From CAYSPG01 sp964432885 (GTDB taxonomy: Bacteria; Bacteroidota; Bacteroidia; AKYH767-A; OLB10), in NCBI GenBank assembly GCA_964432885.1, contig CAYSPG010000016.1, positions 11,507 to 75,506 of the forward strand: a DNA stretch of 64,000 nucleotides. Direction: 5' to 3'. How positions within the stretch are numbered: position 1 is the first letter of the stretch; every line of letters starts with the position of its first letter. Shown here one piece after another: positions 37,009 through 46,400 of this stretch. The notes beneath the pieces are model-generated. The model was not told the DNA's origin. It searched no databases and saw nothing but the letters and a program-made list of their open reading frames with translations. The position numbers were made by a program, and so were the translations under genes.

Positions 37009-37989
37009 ATGATTAACAGAAAAGAATTTTTGCAACGCTCCTTTTTAACAGCGTTTGCAGCAAGTGTTGGAATAAAAAGTTCAGCCAAAAACACCCAAGC
37101 CTTTTTAAGGTCTGCTGATTCAGAAAACCTTCCTGTAACAATTGCCACCTGGAAAAACGAAAAAGCTACTGCCGCAGCAATGGAAATTTTAATGAAAGGT
37201 GGTAGCGCGCTTGATGCTGTGGAGGCTGGTGCCCGTGTACCCGAGGCCGACCCCGAGGATACAAGCGTTGGCTATGGAGGGTATCCTGATCGCGATGGGA
37301 TTGTAACACTTGACGCAGCCATAATGGATTACAAGGGCAATGCAGGCTGCGTTACTTTTTTACAAAACATAATACATCCCATTTCTGTAGCACGGTTGGT
37401 GATGGAAAAAACACCTCATGTAATGCTTAGTGGTGATGGTGCGTTACAGTTTGCACTTGCAAATGGTTTTAAAAAAGAAAATTTATTAACCGAATCATCA
37501 AAAAAGGCGTGGGAAGATTGGAAAAAAGAAAACAACTATACACCACCTGTTGGAGAAAAAAATCACGATACCATTGGCATACTTGCCATCGATTCGAAGA
37601 ATAATATTGCCGGTGCATGCAGTACCAGTGGCTGGGCGTATAAAATGCATGGACGCGTGGGCGATTCACCAATACTTGGTGCTGGCATGTATGTGGATAA
37701 TGAAGCTGGTGGTGCCTGTGCTACAGGAACAGGCGAATTGGTTATGAAAACACTGGGTTCGTTTTTAATTGTTGAGTTAATGAAGCAAGGACGTTTGCCT
37801 CAGGAAGCTGTTGAAGAAGCAATACACCGTATTGTAAAAAAATATGATGTTGCCGATAAGCAGGTGGGATATCTTGCTCTGAATAAATCAGGCGAACTGG
37901 GTGCTTATTCCATTCACAAAGATTTTTCTTTTTCTTTTAATCGCAAAGCAAACAACCAGGTTTTTGATTCAGATTATTCGGTTAAGTAA
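37009..37989 (+). CDS. N4-(beta-N-acetylglucosaminyl)-L-asparaginase (Ntn hydrolase)
   Basis: An exported enzyme of 326 residues that releases N-acetylglucosamine amine and aspartate from glycosylated asparagine. The nucleophile Thr188 follows Asp187 in the autocleavage motif NHDTIGILAID, and the substrate loop GRVGDSPILGAG and ATGTGE are present. The N-terminus looks like a twin-arginine signal with Arg-Lys in place of Arg-Arg (NRKEFLQRSFLTAFAAS). It is followed 5 bp later by a GH20 hexosaminidase, so the two should be co-transcribed and act together on N-glycan remnants. Confidence 0.93.
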   Translation: MINRKEFLQRSFLTAFAASVGIKSSAKNTQAFLRSADSENLPVTIATWKNEKATAAAMEILMKGGSALDAVEAGARVPEADPEDTSVGYGGYPDRDGIVTLDAAIMDYKGNAGCVTFLQNIIHPISVARLVMEKTPHVMLSGDGALQFALANGFKKENLLTESSKKAWEDWKKENNYTPPVGEKNHDTIGILAIDSKNNIAGACSTSGWAYKMHGRVGDSPILGAGMYVDNEAGGACATGTGELVMKTLGSFLIVELMKQGRLPQEAVEEAIHRIVKKYDVADKQVGYLALNKSGELGAYSIHKDFSFSFNRKANNQVFDSDYSVK

Positions 37990-37994
37990 AAAAA

Positions 37995-40289
37995 ATGACT
38001 CGTATTTTTTTCATCTCACTGTTTTTTTTTATTGCATCACATTTTTCTTTTTCACAATCGGTAATACCGCAGCCAGCATCACTTAAAATAACAAGCGGAG
38101 AATTTACTATTACCCGCAAAACACAATTGGTACAAGGTCCTGTTTGGCTTACAGGAACAAGCGCGCTTGATATGTATGCAAAGTTTTTTGAAAACTACAT
38201 TGGTATTTCCCTTAATAAAGTGGCTGCGTATAAAGACGGAAAATTTGAAAAAGCCATCAATCTTAAAAAAGCTAATGATAAAAGTTTAGGTAATGAAGGA
38301 TATAAATTACAAGTGCGTGAAGACGGAATTTTAATTTATGCCAACACCGACACAGGGTTTTATTACGCCATGCAAACGTTGTTTCAATTATTTCCGGTGG
38401 AGAATTTTTACAATGCAAAAACAAAATCAATCACGTTACCATGTTGTGAAATTACAGATGTGCCGCGTTTCGCTTATCGGGGAATGCACCTTGATGTGTG
38501 CCGCCATTTTTTTCCTGTTTCGTTTATCAAAAATTATATTGACCTGCTTGCCATGCATAAAATGAATGTTTTTCATTGGCATTTAACAGACGACCAGGGT
38601 TGGAGAATTGAAATAAAAAAATACCCTAAGTTAACAGAGGTGGGTAGTGTTCGCAAGCAATCAATGATTGGAAAATATGATGACAACACGTATGACGGAA
38701 AAGAGTACAAAGGTTTTTACACACAGGAAGAAATTAAGGAAGTAGTAAAATTTGCGCAAGAACGTTTTGTAACCATAATTCCTGAAATTGAAATGCCGGG
38801 ACACAGCCTTGCTGCACTGGCTGCATACCCACAATACGCATGCACAAGCGGGCCGTTTGAAGTGGGTACTAAGTGGGGAGTATTTGAAGATGTATTTTGT
38901 CCAAAAGACGAAACGTTTGGTTTTTTAGAAGATGTTTTGTCAGAGGTTATTTCGCTATTTCCATCTAAGTATGTTCATATAGGTGGTGACGAGTGCCCGA
39001 AAACAAGATGGAAAACATGTGCTAGTTGCCAGGCATTAATTAAAAAAGAAAACCTGAAAGATGAAATAGAATTACAGAGTTATTTTATTAAGCGCATTGA
39101 AAAATATTTGAATACCAAAAACAAAAAAATTATTGGGTGGGACGAAATTCTGGATGGAGGATTGGCACCTCAAGCTACCGTAATGAGTTGGCGCGGAACC
39201 GATGGCGGCATTGCAGCAGCGCGGCTAAACCATGACGTAATAATGACTCCCGGCTCCCATTGCTATTTTGACCATTACCAAAGTGACCCATCAACTGAAC
39301 CGCTTGCTTTTGGTGGTTATACCACAATTAAAAAAGTGTACGATTTTGAACCTGTTCCGTATGATTCACTTACAGCCGAACAACAAAAACATATAATAGG
39401 TGCACAAGCTAATGTGTGGACGGAATATATTTTAGAGCCTTCGCATGTCGAGTACATGGCTTACCCACGTGCATGTGCCTTGGCAGAAGTTTTGTGGACG
39501 CCAAAAGGTATTCGCAACTGGAATAGTTTTTCCACCCGTTTGCTTCAGCATTTTAAGTTTTTAGATAAGCTAAAAGTAAATTATTCAAAAAGCATTTATG
39601 ATGTTACCACACAAACCATAAGCGATACGGTAAACAACAAAATAAAAGTTCAGATTGACAAGCTGATTTCAGGAGGAGAAATTTATTACACATTGGATGG
39701 AAAAGAACCTTCATCAAAATCATCGTTATATAAAGAACCTGTTTTGATTCCAAAAAATTCAACCATCAAAGCAAAATTGATTGATGGTATTAAAGAAGGA
39801 AAAACACTTACACGCGATTTTGTAATTCATAAAGCAAATGCATTTGCTTACACACTTACCAATCAGGTAAAGCAATACGATGGTGGAACCAAATATGCGC
39901 TTACTGATGGCGTTGTTGGAATTCCCAATCGTTACAATACATGGATTGGCTTATGGGGGAAAGATTTGGAATGTGTAATTGATTTTAAAAAACCAACCGA
40001 CATAAAAAAAATAACCATAAACTTTTACGGAAAAAACAGCGCATGGATTTATTTACCTCAGTTTGTAGAAGTGCTTACTTCTGATGACGGAATAAATTTT
40101 ACAAGCGCAAAGATTGAGAGCTATGGCTTGCGCACATCAACCAATGAAATTAAAGCCTCGGTTTTAGAAATAGCACAAACAAAACGGTACATAAAAATAC
40201 TTGCTGCAAACTATGGTACCATTCCAGATGGAGCAGAAGGTGCAGGATATGATGCCTGGCTTTTTGCGGATGAGATTATTGTGGAGTGA
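37995..40289 (+). CDS. Beta-N-acetylhexosaminidase, GH20
   Basis: An exported enzyme of 764 residues that removes terminal GlcNAc or GalNAc. Signal peptide ends SFSQ (residue 20). Residues 22-150 are the GH20b domain; the barrel begins at FAYRGMHLDVCRHF, and the catalytic pair Asp332-Glu333 lies in HIGGDECPKTRW. A chitobiase/FN3-like domain (GEIYYTLDGKEPSS) and a C-terminal F5/8-type carbohydrate-binding domain follow. The domain order is normal for Bacteroidota GH20 enzymes. Paired with the glycosylasparaginase gene. Substrates could be host N-glycans, chitin fragments or peptidoglycan. Confidence 0.95.
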   Translation: MTRIFFISLFFFIASHFSFSQSVIPQPASLKITSGEFTITRKTQLVQGPVWLTGTSALDMYAKFFENYIGISLNKVAAYKDGKFEKAINLKKANDKSLGNEGYKLQVREDGILIYANTDTGFYYAMQTLFQLFPVENFYNAKTKSITLPCCEITDVPRFAYRGMHLDVCRHFFPVSFIKNYIDLLAMHKMNVFHWHLTDDQGWRIEIKKYPKLTEVGSVRKQSMIGKYDDNTYDGKEYKGFYTQEEIKEVVKFAQERFVTIIPEIEMPGHSLAALAAYPQYACTSGPFEVGTKWGVFEDVFCPKDETFGFLEDVLSEVISLFPSKYVHIGGDECPKTRWKTCASCQALIKKENLKDEIELQSYFIKRIEKYLNTKNKKIIGWDEILDGGLAPQATVMSWRGTDGGIAAARLNHDVIMTPGSHCYFDHYQSDPSTEPLAFGGYTTIKKVYDFEPVPYDSLTAEQQKHIIGAQANVWTEYILEPSHVEYMAYPRACALAEVLWTPKGIRNWNSFSTRLLQHFKFLDKLKVNYSKSIYDVTTQTISDTVNNKIKVQIDKLISGGEIYYTLDGKEPSSKSSLYKEPVLIPKNSTIKAKLIDGIKEGKTLTRDFVIHKANAFAYTLTNQVKQYDGGTKYALTDGVVGIPNRYNTWIGLWGKDLECVIDFKKPTDIKKITINFYGKNSAWIYLPQFVEVLTSDDGINFTSAKIESYGLRTSTNEIKASVLEIAQTKRYIKILAANYGTIPDGAEGAGYDAWLFADEIIVE

Positions 40290-40290
40290 T

Positions 40291-40318
40291 TTTGAAACCA
40301 AATACTTGTTTATATTTG
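40291..40318 (+). promoter_or_regulatory. Promoter of the DUF433/DUF5615 pair
   Basis: TTTG at 40291-40294 and TATATTTG at 40311-40318, 16 bp apart (slightly short), 19 bp before the ATG at 40338. It starts 2 bp after the stop codon of the GH20 gene, so the pair has its own promoter. Confidence 0.4.
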
Positions 40319-40337
40319 TTTGAATAATCCATAAATA

Positions 40338-40565
40338 ATGAATCCACTTCTTTCAAGAATAACCATAAATCCACAGCAGTGCGGAGGCAAACCGTGCATT
40401 CGTGGTATGCGTATAAGAATTACTGACGTGCTTGATTTGTTGGCTAACGGACTTACCAACGAGCAAGTATTAAATGAGATGCCCGATTTGGAAGCAGATG
40501 ATATTAAGGCATGCCTTGCTTATGCGTCTTTAAAACTTAATCACCCTGTTGTGATTGCGGCCTGA
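40338..40565 (+). CDS. DUF433 antitoxin
   Basis: A protein of 75 residues with the DUF433 signature: RITINPQQCGGKPCIRGMRI, then TDVLDLLANGLTNEQVLNE, a winged helix-turn-helix. DUF433 proteins are the antitoxin half of VapBC-like type II pairs and repress their own operon. The stop overlaps the next start region by 1 bp spacing (TGA then T then ATG at 40567). Confidence 0.88.
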   Translation: MNPLLSRITINPQQCGGKPCIRGMRIRITDVLDLLANGLTNEQVLNEMPDLEADDIKACLAYASLKLNHPVVIAA

Positions 40566-40566
40566 T

Positions 40567-40899
40567 ATGATTTGGCTTGATGCTCAAATTTCTCCTTCGC
40601 TTTCGGAATGGATAAATTCTGAATTTGATATTCCTTGTTTTTCGCTGAAGGATTTGGGTTTAAGAGATGAAATTGATGTAGTCATTTTTGAAAGGGCAAA
40701 AAAGGAAAACGTAATTCTCATTACAAAAGATTCTGATTTTGTGGACTTAGTAGCAAAGTATAACGCACCTCCAAAAATAATTTACCTCACTTGTGGAAAT
40801 ACATCCAATAGCAGATTGAAACAAATCTTTGTTAGCAAATTAAAAACAGCTATGTTGCTTTTGGAAAACGAACCTCTTGTAGAAATAAGTGATATATAA
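40567..40899 (+). CDS. DUF5615 PIN-like toxin
   Basis: A protein of 110 residues of the DUF5615 family, a compact PIN-domain relative thought to be an RNase toxin. The conserved parts are IWLDAQISPSL (acidic residue near the start) and ILITKDSDFVDL. The ATG at 40567 directly follows the antitoxin stop; the frame runs back to a TTG at 40555. RNase activity is inferred from the family. Confidence 0.85.
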   Translation: MIWLDAQISPSLSEWINSEFDIPCFSLKDLGLRDEIDVVIFERAKKENVILITKDSDFVDLVAKYNAPPKIIYLTCGNTSNSRLKQIFVSKLKTAMLLLENEPLVEISDI

Positions 40900-40918
40900 C
40901 TTTAAAAAACCAACTCAC

Positions 40919-41464
40919 ATGTTCGACCAACTATTAAATCTTGTAAAAGAAAATGCAGGCGATGCCATCATCAACAATCCTGCAATACCAAACGAAAAAA
41001 ATGACGAAGCAATAAGTCATGCCACTAACGGAATTTTAAGCGGTTTGCAATCGCAACTTACATCAGGAAATATTTCGGATGTGGTACAACTGCTTGGTGG
41101 AAAATCGGATGTAAACAATCATCCTGTTACCAATGCAGTAAGTCAAAATGTTGCGAGTGACCTTATGAGTAAATTTGGTTTATCAGGCGGTGCAGCGTCA
41201 TCAATTGTTGCATCACTTGTACCGATTGTTATGGGCAAACTTATTCATAAAACCAACGACCCTAATGACAGCAGCATTGATTTAAACGGAGTATTTAGTC
41301 AACTTAGCGGAGGTAAAACACAGGGCTTGGATATGGGAAATATTTTGGGTTCGCTTACAGGTGGAAGTTCAGCAGGAGGCGGATTAGGAAATATCCTAGG
41401 CTCTTTAATGGGTGGAAAAGCCGGAGGTGGACTTGGCGACCAGATGAAAATATTTAAGTCCTAA
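40919..41464 (+). CDS. YidB/DUF937-like Gly-rich protein
   Basis: A protein of 181 residues. The first 60 residues are polar and helical; the middle (SGGAASSIVASLVPIVMGKL) is a hydrophobic helix-like segment; the tail repeats ILGSLTGG and ILGSLMGGKAGGG. This resembles YidB/DUF937 family proteins of unknown function. The ATG at 40919 lies 19 bp after the toxin stop. The stop codon is part of a GC-rich palindrome. Confidence 0.7.
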   Translation: MFDQLLNLVKENAGDAIINNPAIPNEKNDEAISHATNGILSGLQSQLTSGNISDVVQLLGGKSDVNNHPVTNAVSQNVASDLMSKFGLSGGAASSIVASLVPIVMGKLIHKTNDPNDSSIDLNGVFSQLSGGKTQGLDMGNILGSLTGGSSAGGGLGNILGSLMGGKAGGGLGDQMKIFKS

Positions 41465-41498
41465 AGCCCACCCCTTCGGGGAGGGTTGGGTGGGGCTT
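41464..41498. repeat. GC-rich palindrome covering both convergent stop codons
   Basis: AAGCCCACCC near 41464 pairs with GGGTGGGGCTT at 41488-41498, and CCCCTTCGGGG at 41471-41481 forms an inner hairpin. It lies between the stops of the Gly-rich gene (41462-41464) and the OmpA gene (41497-41499). No T-run follows on either strand, so it looks more like a REP-type element than a classic terminator. Confidence 0.65.
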
Positions 41499-42477
41499 AG
41501 TTCTCCCCAATTACCTTAAACAATTCATCCAGCTTAGGCGAAAGAATAATTTCTATCCTGCGATTTTTTCTTCTTGCATCAGCACTGTTGCCATTATCAA
41601 TAGGCAAGTAAGGGCCGCGGCCTGCGGGTGTAAGTCTTGTAGGGTCAATATTTGCATGCTTTGTTAAAATGCGAACTACAGATGTTGCGCGCAACACGCT
41701 CAAATCCCAATTGTCTTTCATAGTTCCTCCTGAAATTGGAACATTATCTGTGTGTCCTTCAATCAGCACATTGATGTCAACATTTTTTTCCAAAACCTTT
41801 GCAATTTCTTTTAAAGCACCTTCGCCTTTTGAATCAACAACGGTACTACCCGATGCAAACAACAATTTTTCTTCCATCGAAACATACACCTTGCCGTTTT
41901 TCTTTGTTACAGTTAATCCATTATTTTCAAAACCAACCAGTGCATCGCTAACTGCTTTTTTCAAAGCATTTACATCCTCGTCTTTTTTTGCGAGCACGCT
42001 TTCTAATTCATTAACACGTGCTTCGCGTTTTTTTAATTCTTCGGTAAGTTGATTTAATTCCTGTTCTTTTTTTGCAAGTGCATCTTGTTTTTTTATCAGT
42101 TCTTCCTGTGTCATCTGCAACTGACTTATAACTTTTTTTGTTTCATCGCTTTTGCTTTCAAGCAAGCGGTCGTTATTGGCAATTAGTTTTTCGTACGATC
42201 CGTTTAACTCATTGTATAATGATGTTAACCTGCGCTGCGCTGTTCCAAGATTTAAGGTATCCTGCTCTAATTTTTCTTTCTCTTTTTTTAACTCAGCAAG
42301 TGTTGAGGTTAGCTCAGCGTTTTTTGTTGAGTAGGTTGCGTTTTCAGAGCGCAGCTTACTGTTTTCTTCATCACAGTTTCCTTTACGCGCTTTTAACTCA
42401 TCATACTGCCGTGCCGGAACGCAGGCTGCCAATAAGGCAACCAACCCTATCGCAATCACTTTATTTATTTGTTTCAT
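41497..42477 (-). CDS. OmpA-family lipoprotein with coiled coil
   Basis: A protein of 326 residues. The signal peptide ends in the lipobox LLAAC. Residues 22-180 are a long Lys/Glu/Leu coiled coil. The last 110 residues are an OmpA C-terminal domain that binds peptidoglycan (NVLIEGHTDNVP, then LSVLRATSVVRIL and ADARRKNRRIEI). It should sit in the outer membrane with the C-terminus clamped to the wall. A TACTTTTG element (42542-42549, minus strand) lies about 65 bp upstream. Confidence 0.9.
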   Translation of the reverse strand: MKQINKVIAIGLVALLAACVPARQYDELKARKGNCDEENSKLRSENATYSTKNAELTSTLAELKKEKEKLEQDTLNLGTAQRRLTSLYNELNGSYEKLIANNDRLLESKSDETKKVISQLQMTQEELIKKQDALAKKEQELNQLTEELKKREARVNELESVLAKKDEDVNALKKAVSDALVGFENNGLTVTKKNGKVYVSMEEKLLFASGSTVVDSKGEGALKEIAKVLEKNVDINVLIEGHTDNVPISGGTMKDNWDLSVLRATSVVRILTKHANIDPTRLTPAGRGPYLPIDNGNSADARRKNRRIEIILSPKLDELFKVIGEN

Positions 42478-42541
42478 TTTTTACAGGTTTTTAGTGTAAC
42501 AATTTGTTAGTATCGTGTGTAAAATATTCTAATGATTGCGT

Positions 42542-42549
42542 CAAAAGTA
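42542..42549 (-). promoter_or_regulatory. -7 promoter element (TACTTTTG) of the OmpA-like gene
   Basis: Exact TAnnTTTG match on the minus strand; no clear -33 element at the usual distance. The leader would be near 60 nt. Confidence 0.3.
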
Positions 42550-42637
42550 AAACAACAGCTCAACTATTTTAGTGATGTAATAAACATTAATGCACGATTT
42601 TTGAACATCTAACGTTAATACTCAAAATACTAAAGTT

Positions 42638-43354
42638 ATGGCCTCACTAAGTACAAACTGGATAACAGAAAAACATATTGACTTTGAATACAAAAAATAT
42701 GTGCTGCTTGCCTACCTGCAACACGTTAACGAAAATTTTGTAGAAAACAAATTGTACCCTTCTCTAAGCGAATTAATGAACCATTACCGTCATGTACTTG
42801 CTTTACGCGATGGTAAAAAAAACCTGCTGGAAAGTTTTCCTGAGCGTTTGGTAACAGCCGACTTAAAAAATTTTACACTGATGTACGAAAAAATTCTAGC
42901 TGACGATGAACTGATGAAAGAAATTGAGAACATTATTTTGTTTTCGATACCGCAATTTGAAAAGCATATTTCTGAAGGAAAAAAAATTTATGACTTTATC
43001 GAAGCCGCTATCAACATCTATCCTGTTGGCATTGTTCCATTATCAAATAACGAAGGATATATTTTTCTTACCACCAAAAAAAATAAAGAAACAAGAATTT
43101 ACGAGTATCAGGTTACCCTGTTTGAAAACCCTGGCGAAAAATTCAGGGGTATTTGCACTCATTACATTTGTTCGTACGAAAAATCAGTGTCAAACACTTT
43201 TGAAAACATTAAACTTGACTTGCTTAAATACCAGCAAAAACTTGTCAATCCAGCCACATACGTTATTGAGTCAGAATTGCAATTGCCTTTGGAAGAAACT
43301 TTTTTACCACTGGCCAAACGTTCGCTTATAAAGTTTGTTTCACTGGCTCACTAA
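42638..43354 (+). CDS. Hypothetical conserved protein
   Basis: A cytoplasmic-looking protein of 238 residues without signal peptide or membrane segment. No family recognised. The N-terminal 110 residues look helical; the middle (VGIVPLSNNEGYIFLTTKKN, then IYEYQVTLFENPGEKFRGICTHYI) looks like a beta sheet. It stands alone between the OmpA gene (divergent) and the giant outer-membrane gene, separated from the latter by 70 bp. Confidence 0.75.
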   Translation: MASLSTNWITEKHIDFEYKKYVLLAYLQHVNENFVENKLYPSLSELMNHYRHVLALRDGKKNLLESFPERLVTADLKNFTLMYEKILADDELMKEIENIILFSIPQFEKHISEGKKIYDFIEAAINIYPVGIVPLSNNEGYIFLTTKKNKETRIYEYQVTLFENPGEKFRGICTHYICSYEKSVSNTFENIKLDLLKYQQKLVNPATYVIESELQLPLEETFLPLAKRSLIKFVSLAH

Positions 43355-43424
43355 AATTCCTTTTTATGCGTTATTTATAAACCCCGCCATTGTTTACTTT
43401 TATGGTTTATAAATTCAGGTATCA

Positions 43425-46400
43425 TTGAAATTTTTTTTATCATCTGTACTTGCCTTTTTTTTTATTGCTCAGTTTGTACTGGCCCAATCGCTGAGTAATA
43501 ACCGAAGCCGAAATATAGTTTTTGCCGCTGACACCTTGTTGCTTGATACAGTAAGTATTATTCCGGCATCTTTAAGAATATTTGATAACAATGTGCCCTT
43601 GGATTCAGGTTGCTATCATGTTTTATTTTCAGAATCAAAAGTCGTAATTAATAAAAGTTGCAAACTAAACTTTGGTGACACGCTGATGATTGCGTATAAA
43701 GTTTTTCCGTTATTGTTTTCTGGCGAGTATAAAAACCGTGATTTAAAAACAGTACAAAACAAATATGGCGGCCAGTATAATCCATTTCAATACAAAGAAA
43801 ATGAAAGTGCTGCCACAAATGATATTTTTAATTTTGAAGGCCTTACCAAAAGCGGAAGTATTTCGCGCGGTATAAGCTTTGGAAATAACCAGGACGTAAT
43901 TGTAAACTCAAGTTTAAATTTACAGCTATCGGGAGTATTGAGCGATAAGGTTGAAATTTTGGCAGCTATAACTGATAACAATATTCCTGTTCAACCCGAA
44001 GGAAATACGCAGCAAATTCAAGAGTTTGACAAAGTGTTTGTTCAACTTTCGCGTGATAGTAATAAACTTATTGCTGGCGATTTTGAACTTTCGCGTCCCA
44101 AAAGTTATTTTATGAACTTTTTTAAAAAGGCACAGGGAGGAATTTTTTCAAGTTCGTTTACGGTTGACGAAAAAAAGAACTGGTTAAATCGTGTGGCTGT
44201 TTCAGGAGCCATCGCAAAAGGTAAATTTTCCAGAAATGCCTTTGCAGGGGTTGAGTCGAATCAGGGTCCGTATAGGTTAACCGGTGCAGAAAACGAACAA
44301 TTTATTATTGTGTTGAGCGGAAGCGAACGTGTGTATATCAACGGCCAGCTTCTTACACGCGGCCAGGAAAACGATTATGTTATTGATTACAACACTGCAC
44401 AAATTACTTTTTCGGCACGAAGGCTGATTACAAAAGATTCGAGAATTGTAGTTGAGTTTCAGTATAGCGATAAGAATTATGTGCGTACACTTTTTTACCT
44501 GAATGATGAAATAGAAAACAAAAATTTTAAATTCAGGTTTAACTACATCACCGAGCAGGATAACAAAAATCAACCGCTTTTTCAGGAGTTAAACGCTGAT
44601 AAAAAAAATATTTTGGCCGGTGCAGGTGATAACATCCAAAGTGCATTGGCCGAAAATGCCGACAGTGTTGCTTTTTCAACCAGTGAAGTTTTGTATGAAA
44701 AGGATACGGTAACCGTAAACGGCATTGATTACGTTGTTTACGTTTATTCAACTGACAGTACCAGGGCGTATTACAGGTTGGGGTTTTCGAATGTTGGAAA
44801 GGGAAATGGGAATTATAATTTGATAAACAGCAATGCAAATGGAAAAGTATATGAGTGGATAGCCCCCGTTAATGGCATTGCACAAGGTGAATATGAACCG
44901 GTTTCATTATTAATTTCTCCTAAGCGGCAGCAACTGCTAACTTTTGGTGGTGACTACACAATTAGGAAAAATACAGCCATTACCTTTGAAACGGCATACA
45001 GCAAAAATGATATTAACATGTTTTCTAAAAAAGATAAAGGAAATGATGAAGGGTTTGCATTTTCTGCTAGTATTCAAAACACAATACCATTGCAGGTTAA
45101 TGATACCGGATGGAAAATAGTTTCGGGTGCTACGTACGAATATGTAAATAGCACATTTAAGCCCATCGAAAATTATCGCCCTGTTGAATTTGTTCGTGAT
45201 TGGAATTTGTCAGCTATAAAAACTGCGAGTGATGAAAATATTTTTAGTGTAAAAACAGGATTGGTGAAAAATGAAAAACGAAACATTAACTATATTGTAA
45301 AATCATTTTTGAAAGGTAATGAATACAAGGGCTGGCTAAATGGTATTGGGGCAAACTATTTTATCAAAGGCTTTAACATCAATTACAACGGGAATTACCT
45401 GGCAACAACCGGCAAAGCCGGCAAAACAAATTTTGTGAGAAGCAATGCCGATTTTTCAAAAAAAATAAAACAAATAATTATTGGTTATAACAATGAAAAC
45501 GAGCGAAACAAAATATGCGATGCGTTAAATAATGAATTAACGGCATCAAGTTTTGGACATGATAAAGGCTCCTTGTATGTAAATGTGGGCGATACAGGAA
45601 AGTTTAGTTTTAAAAGTGAATTGTTCAGGCGTTATGATTATGGAGCAAAAGAAAATACCTTTTTTCTTTCTTCTACTGCCGACCAGGCATCAGGCGACAT
45701 CACTTACCAGCCTTCTGCAAAAGCAAAAATTACTGTAGGCTCAACCTATCGTGATTTAAAAATTAATAGTGAATCGATAACCACACAAAAAAACGATGAG
45801 AGCTTTATTAATAAACTTGAGATGGGTTTTGCTTTTTTAAAAGGAGGTGTAACTACCAATACTTATTATGAAATAGGCACCGGGCAGGAGCCAAAGCAAG
45901 CGTACTCGTTTTTAAAAGTTACAGCCGGCACAGGAGTGTATGAGTGGAATGACTACAATGCAAACGGAATAGAGGAGCTAAATGAATTTGAAGTAGCTTC
46001 GTTTAGCGACAAGGCAGAGTATATAAGGGTATTTACCCCAACCAATGAGTTCATAAAAACACAATCAAACCAATTGAGTGAGGTTTTGAGCATAAATCCT
46101 GCTGCATTTATTCGTAACAAAAACAAAACACGATTAATCAACAAGTTTGCCTTGCAAGCGACAGCCCGCTTTGCCAATAAGTTACTAGAGAAAAAAATTT
46201 TAGCATCGGCCAACCCGTTTAATAATTCGGTATCTGACTCGGGATTGGTAACTACAAATTCATCCTACCGAAGCACTTTGTTTTTTAACCGCAGCAGTTC
46301 GGTATTTGCCACCGACATAACGTACGAAGACAACAGAAATAAAAATTTGCTTGCCAATGGTGCCGAGTCACGTTTTCAAAACGGCTTTAACATAATTGTA

